Shown here piece after piece: positions 5,549 to 9,372 of a DNA stretch of 9,372 nt. The notes beneath the pieces are model-generated. The model worked only from the letters and a program-made list of their open reading frames with translations, did no database searches and had not been told where the DNA came from. Positions within the stretch are counted from its first letter, which is position 1. The number at the start of each line of letters is the position of its first letter. This DNA comes from PVC group bacterium (lineage in GTDB: Bacteria > Verrucomicrobiota > Kiritimatiellia > SS1-B-03-39 > UBA6053): the NCBI GenBank assembly GCA_003565035.1, contig PXDP01000359.1:1-9372 (forward strand). Reading direction: 5' to 3'. The translations under genes were made by a program, and so were the position numbers.

Positions 5549-7304
5549 ACTCCAGCAGACGGTCCAGCGCCTCCGCCCCCACCGGTTCCCGGGCCTGCCA
5601 GGGGATCAGCACCCGTTGCCGCGACAGTCCGCGGGCCTCTTCCAGAAAAACGGTTTCCCGGTGGGCCTGCATGCGCAGACGAGAATCCACCGGCGAGGCG
5701 CCCGCGAGACTTTGATTGAGAATCCAGGCCCGGGGTTCAATGTCCGCCCGCCGCAAATCCTCCTGCAGGCGCGCCGCCTCATGCACCGGCGTGGCCTCCG
5801 GCAGCGTCACCAACAACACGCGGGTGAACGCCGGATCCCGGAGCTTGGGCAGCAGCGTTTGCACGGCCTCCGGCAGTTCGCCCTGATCCCTCAGCACTTC
5901 ACGGTGATAAGCCTCCGAAGCGTCGAGCAGCAGCAGGGTGTGGCCGGTGGGCGCAGTATCGAGCACCACGTAACGGTCCCGGCCTTTGGCAACCGTTTCC
6001 GCGAAGGCGTTGAACACCGCCACCTCCTCGGTGCAGGGCGACCGCAATTCCTCCTCCAGCAGTGCCCGGCCTTCGGCATCCAGTTTGGTTCCGGCGGTGG
6101 CCATCACCTGTTCGATGTGTTGACGGGTCACCTCGCGGGGATCAATTCGGTCCACCTCCAGGCTCGGCAGGGGCTCGCCGAGGGTTTCGGCGATGTGCGC
6201 GGCGGGATCGGTGGTGGAAAGATGCACGGGCAGCCCCCGCAACGCCAGCCCCCGGGCGATCGCGGCCGCGAGGGTCGTTTTGCCCACCCCGCCCTTGCCC
6301 ATGGTCATGATCACACCGGGGCCGTCGGCGGCGATCTGATCCACCAGCGCACCCAGCGTTTCAAATTCCGGCAGCACCGGCTCGCCTTCAGGGGGCGCTT
6401 CAGGCAAGTCTCCATTGAGAAACCGGCGGAGTGAGGCCGCGCCCAGCAGGCCTCCCGGCGTATAAGGCCGGGTGTCGCGCGGAAGCCCGGCAAGGAGTTC
6501 GGGCATCCGCTCCAGCGCGGACGTCCCCCGGGATTCAAAGGTATCGGCCAACGGATCGGATACGGCGGCATCCGCCGTGAAAAGACCGTTCACCACCAGA
6601 AACTGAGAGGAAATGCCTTCGGCGCGCAAATCACGGCCGGCCCGGTCCGCCTCCCGCAAGGCCCCCTCTTCCGGACGGGTCACCAAAACGATGCGGGCCT
6701 GCTCCGGATTCTGCAGGGCCTTTACCGCTGCCGCATACACCGCCTGTTGATCCTTGAGACCCGACAGCGGTCCCAGACAGGAGGACCCGGTTTTGTTTTC
6801 CGCGATAAAGCCGTCCCAGGCGGCGGGAAGCGCCAATAACCGCAGGGTATGCCCGGTGGGCGCGGTATCCAACACAATGTGATCGTGCTGTTCCAGAATA
6901 TTGGGATCGCCAATCAGTCGGGTGAATTCATTGAACGCGGCGATTTCCACCGTGCAGGCACCGGAAAGCTGTTCTTCGATGTTGCGGATCGCCTCGTCGG
7001 GCAGGATGCCGCGCAAAGGATCCACCACCCGGGCGCGGTAGCGGGCGGCCGCCTCGATCGGATCGATATTCAGCGCCTCCAGACCGGGAACGTCTTTTAC
7101 CGCGCGGGGCTCGCTGCCAAGCGGCGTGTCGAGCACCTCGTCGAGATTGGAGGCGGGGTCGGTGCTTACCAGCAGCACCCGTTTGCCTTCGTCCGCAAGA
7201 CGAATCGCGGAGGCGCAGGACAGCGAGGTCTTTCCCACCCCGCCTTTTCCGGTGAACAGCAGAATGGGCGGAGCGTTATCGAGCCAGGTCGCGGGCAAAC
7301 TCAT
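5547..7304 (-). CDS. arsA: ArsA, two-domain arsenite-stimulated pump ATPase
   Basis: The 585-residue protein is a tandem duplication of the ArsA/GET3 P-loop fold, close in length to E. coli R773 ArsA (583 aa). Each half has a deviant Walker A (GKGGVGKT at 19-26 and 336-343) and the DTAPTGHT signal-transduction motif (146-153 and 449-456). The three As(III)-binding cysteines are present: Cys117 and Cys176, 59 residues apart as in R773 Cys113/Cys172, and Cys424 (R773 Cys422) in SPCTEEVAVF. It energises As(III)/Sb(III) efflux from the cytosolic face of the membrane carrier. I choose the start at 7304: it forms an ATGA overlap with arsD and has GGGGAAGG (7314-7321) 9 bases upstream. An ATG at 7313 would sit directly against that ribosome binding site. 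Co-transcribed with arsD. Confidence 0.95.
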   Translation of the reverse strand: MSLPATWLDNAPPILLFTGKGGVGKTSLSCASAIRLADEGKRVLLVSTDPASNLDEVLDTPLGSEPRAVKDVPGLEALNIDPIEAAARYRARVVDPLRGILPDEAIRNIEEQLSGACTVEIAAFNEFTRLIGDPNILEQHDHIVLDTAPTGHTLRLLALPAAWDGFIAENKTGSSCLGPLSGLKDQQAVYAAAVKALQNPEQARIVLVTRPEEGALREADRAGRDLRAEGISSQFLVVNGLFTADAAVSDPLADTFESRGTSALERMPELLAGLPRDTRPYTPGGLLGAASLRRFLNGDLPEAPPEGEPVLPEFETLGALVDQIAADGPGVIMTMGKGGVGKTTLAAAIARGLALRGLPVHLSTTDPAAHIAETLGEPLPSLEVDRIDPREVTRQHIEQVMATAGTKLDAEGRALLEEELRSPCTEEVAVFNAFAETVAKGRDRYVVLDTAPTGHTLLLLDASEAYHREVLRDQGELPEAVQTLLPKLRDPAFTRVLLVTLPEATPVHEAARLQEDLRRADIEPRAWILNQSLAGASPVDSRLRMQAHRETVFLEEARGLSRQRVLIPWQAREPVGAEALDRLLE

Positions 7305-7645
7305 CCGCAGCATCCTTCCCCGCCACAGCAGGCGGATTCCAGTTTCAGGCCAAAGATTTTTGCGAATTGCTCGCGGGTGGGATAGAAGCGGGAGGCCACG
7401 CGATGGCCGTCTGCAAAGATCAGCGGCAGACAGTCCTGCCCCTCCTTCTGCAGCGCTTCGCGCACCGCCTCATTGGCGGCAAAATCGGCGGGTTGCTGGG
7501 AGAGGTTGTGGCGTTCAACCGAAACGCCCTGCTTTTTCAGCCATTCAAGATCAGAGCTGACTTGCACCAGAACCGGATCAACCGAAGGTCCGCAAACACC
7601 GGAGGAGCAGCACATGGAGGGGTCGTAGATCTGTAGAGTTTTCAT
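7301..7645 (-). CDS. arsD: ArsD arsenite metallochaperone
   Basis: The 114-residue thioredoxin-fold protein begins KTLQIYDPSMCCSSGVCGPSVDP, with Cys12, Cys13 and Cys18, the triad that binds As(III) and hands it to ArsA in R773 ArsD. The vicinal C-terminal pairs Cys106-Cys107 and Cys112-Cys113 (ESACCGGEGCCG) are also kept, and Cys72 lies in QDCLPLIF. ArsD raises the affinity of ArsA for arsenite and is also a weak repressor in some systems. Its stop overlaps the arsA start by ATGA. No Shine-Dalgarno precedes the ATG; the 5' flank on the coding strand is a pyrimidine-rich 7-bp repeat tract, so initiation may be unusual or depend on a leaderless or read-through transcript. Identification is secure. 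Confidence 0.95.
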   Translation of the reverse strand: MKTLQIYDPSMCCSSGVCGPSVDPVLVQVSSDLEWLKKQGVSVERHNLSQQPADFAANEAVREALQKEGQDCLPLIFADGHRVASRFYPTREQFAKIFGLKLESACCGGEGCCG

Positions 7646-7651
7646 AGGGTT

Positions 7652-7742
7652 TTAGAGGGTAGAGGTTAGAGGGTAGAGGTTAGAGGGTAGAGTCTAGAGG
7701 TCAGGGGGTAGAGGTCAGGTTCGAGGGTGGAAGGTGGAGGTC
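7652..7742. repeat. Tandem 7-bp (heptad) repeat upstream of arsD
   Basis: Thirteen consecutive 7-mers on the + strand follow the pattern TTAGAGG/GTAGAGG. The first six are alternating near-perfect copies (a 14-bp higher unit, TTAGAGGGTAGAGG, at 7652, 7666 and 7680); copies decay to the right (CTAGAGG, TCAGGGG, GTAGAGG and so on). The tract ends 6 bp from the arsD ATG. It encodes no recognisable protein. Confidence 0.75.
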
Positions 7743-7842
7743 AAGACGGGACTGGAGTGTTGCGTTGGTGCGGTATAGGGTTTTTCATCAAATCATCAAA
7801 ACATTAGCCATCACAAAAGGGTTCATAAAAAAGGTCGTGCTC
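7743..7842. other. Intergenic stretch with no recognised feature
   Basis: About 100 bases between the heptad tract and the ATTCGCGGG repeats. It is locally A/T-rich (7784-7832) and could hold a promoter for arsD on the minus strand, but I see no -10/-35 pair good enough to call and no ArsR-type inverted repeat. Confidence 0.3.
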
Positions 7843-7969
7843 AATTCGCAGGATCATCCTCCCCACACATTCGCGGGACGGCTCTGCCACCACGCCGCTG
7901 GCGTGGCAAGTTCGCGGGTTCATCTCCCCCACACATTCGCGGGACGGCTCTGCCATTCGCGGGATCATC
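7843..7969. repeat. ATTCGCGGG repeat family (two full modules plus extra arms)
   Basis: A 29-bp sequence beginning CCCCACACATTCGCGGGA and ending CGGCTCTGCCA occurs identically at 7861-7889 and 7927-7955 (66-bp period). Arms of the type ATTCGCGGG(ATCATC) recur at 7844 (with one change, ATTCGCAGG), 7869, 7911 (GTTCGCGGG), 7935 and 7955. The module is arm, short GC-rich core, arm, the same plan as the ATCCGTTG family next to it. The first module also contains the hairpin at 7890-7906. Confidence 0.7.
7890..7906. repeat. Perfect hairpin inside the ATTCGCGGG repeat
   Basis: CCACGCC-GCT-GGCGTGG, a 7-bp stem with a GCT loop. An alternative longer stem pairs TGCCAC (7885-7890) with GTGGCA (7903-7908). 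It lies downstream of acr3 on the minus strand and might act as an RNA stop or stabiliser, but no T-run follows, so I do not call it a terminator. Confidence 0.5.
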
Positions 7970-7982
7970 TTTCTTCATCTTC

Positions 7983-8056
7983 ATCCGTTGTCCGGCGCAG
8001 CGATCCGTTGGTTTTATTTCTTCTTCCATCCGTTGTCCGGCAGAGCTATCCGTTGG
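7983..8056 (+). repeat. Two ATCCGTTG-core-ATCCGTTGG elements downstream of acr3
   Basis: Two 29-bp elements (7983-8011 and 8028-8056, period 45) each have the arms ATCCGTTG and ATCCGTTGG around a GC-rich core: TCCGGCGCAGCG in the first, TCCGGCAGAGCT in the second. The 16-bp spacer between them is pyrimidine-rich and unlike the spacer of the array at the right edge. They lie in the opposite orientation to that array. Confidence 0.75.
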
Positions 8057-8077
8057 TTCTTTCATTTTTCTTCATCT

Positions 8078-9130
8078 TCATCCGTTGAACCATCCGCGCG
8101 TACGGTTGGCAAATTTAACCAGTCCAAGCATCACCGGCACTTCCACCAGCACACCGACAATGGTGGCCAGGGCGGCGGGGGAACCGGCGCCGAAGAGCGT
8201 GATCGCCACCGCAACCGCCAGCTCAAAGAAATTCGAGGCCCCGATCATCCCCGCCGGGGCGGCCACCTGATGCGGCAGCTTCACCCACCTTGAGGCGCTG
8301 TAGGCAATAGCGAATATCAGCAGGGTCTGCAGGATCAGCGGCACCGCAATCAATACAATATGCAGAGGATTCTTCAGAATCACTTCGCCCTGAAACGAGA
8401 AAATCAGCACCAGGGTCAGCAGCAGACCACTGATCGTCACGCCGTTGAATTTGGGGATAAAGCTTTTTTCAAAGTATTCCAGACCTTTGGTTTTCACCAC
8501 CTGATGACGGGTAAACACCCCGCCCGCGAGAGGAATCACCACAAACAGAAACACCGAAAGGAACAGGGTGTCCCAGGGGATGGTGATCCCGCCGATTCCC
8601 AGCAGCAGGGCGACAATCGGCGTGAACGCCACCAGAATAATCAGATCGTTCGTGGCCACCTGCACGACCGTGTAGGCGGGGTTGCCTTTGGTCAAATGAC
8701 TCCACACAAACACCATGGCCGTACAGGGCGCCGCGCCCAGCAGCACTGCCCCGGCCAGATAGTCCCTGGCCAACTCCTCCGGGATCAGATTCGAAAAAAC
8801 CACAAAAAAGAAAAACCAGGCAATGCCGAACATCGTGAACGGTTTGATCAGCCAGTTCACCACCCAGGTCACATACAGGCCTTTGGGACTTTTGCCCACG
8901 TCTTTGATGCTGGCAAAATCGACCTTCATCATCATCGGATAAATCATCAGCCAGATGAGAAAAGCGATCGGAACAGAGACATTGGCATACTCAAATTTGG
9001 CCAGGGTATCGGGGATCACCGGCAGGAAGCGTCCAATCAGGACTCCCCCCACCATGCAAAGCGCGACCCACAGAGTGAGGTTGCGTTCAAAGAAGCTGAT
9101 ACCGGACGGGGATGGGGTTTTGTTTTTCAT
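8078..9130 (-). CDS. acr3: Acr3 arsenite efflux permease
   Basis: The 350-residue integral membrane protein has about ten hydrophobic segments and belongs to the Acr3 branch of the BART superfamily. Conserved features: LTLWVALCMVGGVLIG in TM1, YPMMMKVDF (64-72), the TM4 motif AAPCTAMVFVWS with the essential Cys136, NDLIILVAFTP, and GVLVEVPVMLGLV with Glu330, the C-terminal Glu thought to act in proton coupling. It exports As(III) across the inner membrane by proton antiport; with arsD-arsA downstream, ATP-driven coupling is plausible. The start at 9130 has no Shine-Dalgarno; it is preceded, on the coding strand, by ATCCGTTG-CC. The C-terminus (FANRTRGWFNG) ends inside an inverted copy of the same 8-mer. 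No arsR or arsC is in the window. Identification is secure. Confidence 0.95.
   Translation of the reverse strand: MKNKTPSPSGISFFERNLTLWVALCMVGGVLIGRFLPVIPDTLAKFEYANVSVPIAFLIWLMIYPMMMKVDFASIKDVGKSPKGLYVTWVVNWLIKPFTMFGIAWFFFFVVFSNLIPEELARDYLAGAVLLGAAPCTAMVFVWSHLTKGNPAYTVVQVATNDLIILVAFTPIVALLLGIGGITIPWDTLFLSVFLFVVIPLAGGVFTRHQVVKTKGLEYFEKSFIPKFNGVTISGLLLTLVLIFSFQGEVILKNPLHIVLIAVPLILQTLLIFAIAYSASRWVKLPHQVAAPAGMIGASNFFELAVAVAITLFGAGSPAALATIVGVLVEVPVMLGLVKFANRTRGWFNG
8080..8087 (+). repeat. Half-element ATCCGTTG overlapping the acr3 stop codon
   Basis: Reads CAACGGAT on the acr3 coding strand and supplies the last codons and stop (the final AAC-GGA-TGA runs through it). It is the same arm as in the neighbouring 29-bp elements. 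Confidence 0.6.
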
Positions 9131-9132
9131 GG

Positions 9133-9140
9133 CAACGGAT
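9133..9140 (-). repeat. Half-element CAACGGAT immediately upstream of the acr3 start
   Basis: On the acr3 coding strand it reads ATCCGTTG two bases before the ATG. It mirrors the half-element at 8080-8087, so the gene lies between inverted 8-mers. Confidence 0.6.
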
Positions 9141-9170
9141 TGGGTTTAGGGACTCAGTTAATGATTAATC
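9141..9170 (-). other. Short acr3 upstream leader between half-element and array
   Basis: Thirty bases including TTAATCATTAACT on the minus strand, which is the only A/T-rich patch near the acr3 start and might contain a -10 element. I cannot pair it with a -35, so a promoter is not called. Confidence 0.25.
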
Positions 9171-9372
9171 CAACGGATAGCTTCGCCGGACAACGGATTT
9201 TTTGTGAGGGTGTAGACCAACGGATAGCTTCGCCGGACAACGGATTTTTTGTGAGGGTGTAGACCAACGGATCGCTGCGCCGGACAACGGATTTTTTGTG
9301 AGGGTGTAGACCAACGGATAGCTTCGCCGGACAACGGATTTTTTGTGAGGGTGTAGACCAACGGATCGCTGC
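9171..9372 (-). repeat. 47-bp tandem repeat array, continuing past the window edge
   Basis: Units begin with CAACGGAT at 9171, 9218, 9265, 9312 and 9359 (last one cut by the edge), an exact 47-bp period. Each holds a 29-bp element (minus strand: ATCCGTTG, core, ATCCGTTGG) and a constant 18-bp spacer (minus strand TCTACACCCTCACAAAAA). Units differ only at positions 9 and 13, as A/T (units 1, 2, 4) or C/G (unit 3, and unit 5 as far as it is seen). It occupies the region upstream of acr3 where a promoter or arsR would be expected. Confidence 0.85.

Noticed and set aside
5529..6434. Long plus-strand frame opposite arsA (301 residues)
   Set aside because: It is a shadow of arsA, whose duplicated P-loops and cysteines are unmistakable.
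7647..7687. G-quadruplex in the heptad tract
   Set aside because: Four GGG runs exist, but the loops between them are 7 to 11 bases; this is weak and explained by the 7-bp repeat.
7801..7840. Intrinsic terminator for acr3 using the T-run opposite 7826-7831
   Set aside because: No stable stem lies directly upstream of the T-run on the minus strand.
7983..8056. Integron attC sites flanking acr3
   Set aside because: The arms are direct repeats without the paired AAC/GTT core sites, and no integrase is present in the window.
7841..8065. 74-residue minus-strand reading frame in the repeats downstream of acr3
   Set aside because: The peptide is made entirely of repeat arms and cores (e.g. RAVPRMCGGDEPAN phrases); no evidence of coding.
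8360..9262. Long plus-strand frame opposite acr3 (300 residues, His/Gln-rich)
   Set aside because: His/Gln-rich composition is the usual antisense image of a membrane protein; acr3 is the true gene.
9158..9361. 67-residue minus-strand reading frame
   Set aside because: It only translates the 47-bp repeat, cycling through the three frames because 47 is not a multiple of 3; there is no start signal or domain.
9171..9372. CRISPR array (29-bp repeats with 18-bp spacers)
   Set aside because: All spacers are identical and too short, there are no cas genes, and the repeat is not of a known CRISPR shape. It is a plain tandem repeat.

Overview
The window comes from a GC-rich bacterial chromosome. 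Gene content (a TolC-type outer-membrane efflux protein, peptide deformylase, CoaD) says Gram-negative bacterium. The G/C-ending codons, dense intergenic tandem repeats and frequent lack of clear Shine-Dalgarno sequences would fit a PVC-group organism (Verrucomicrobiota/Kiritimatiellota-like), but this is a low-confidence guess; no marker in the window fixes the lineage.

Layout. (1) 2-1036 (+): 3' part of a TolC-family outer-membrane efflux gene, cut by the window edge. (2) 1026-2600 (+): a compact three-gene toxin-antitoxin module, hipB-hipS-hipT, with overlapping genes and two matching operators, TATTC-N8-GAATA. The HipA-type kinase is split into a free N-terminal subdomain (HipS, 107 aa) and a kinase core (HipT, 324 aa) carrying the SIS motif in the Gly-rich loop, as in the tripartite HipBST system of enteropathogenic E. 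coli. (3) 2650-3636 (+): an FAD-dependent amine-oxidase-fold oxidoreductase, convergent and overlapping with (4) 3620-4351 (-): a GT2 polyprenol-phosphate mannosyltransferase-like enzyme. (5) 4466-5532 (+): def-coaD, overlapping by ATGA. (6) 9130-5547 (-): an arsenic-resistance set read right to left, acr3, then arsD-arsA (ATGA overlap). ArsD should pass As(III) to the two-domain ATPase ArsA, and the carrier in this locus is Acr3. No arsR or arsC lies in the window.

The DNA around acr3 is unusual. Its 5' side carries a 47-bp tandem array running off the right edge. Its 3' side carries related elements in the opposite orientation. The start and stop codons of acr3 each abut an 8-bp half-element, ATCCGTTG, in inverted orientation. 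The 432-bp acr3-arsD gap also holds a second repeat family built on ATTCGCGGG and a run of 7-bp repeats right up to the arsD start.

Most interesting points: the HipBST module, whose HipS lacks the tryptophan that in E. coli plugs the kinase active site, and whose three proteins contain no tryptophan at all; and the modular repeats that bracket acr3.
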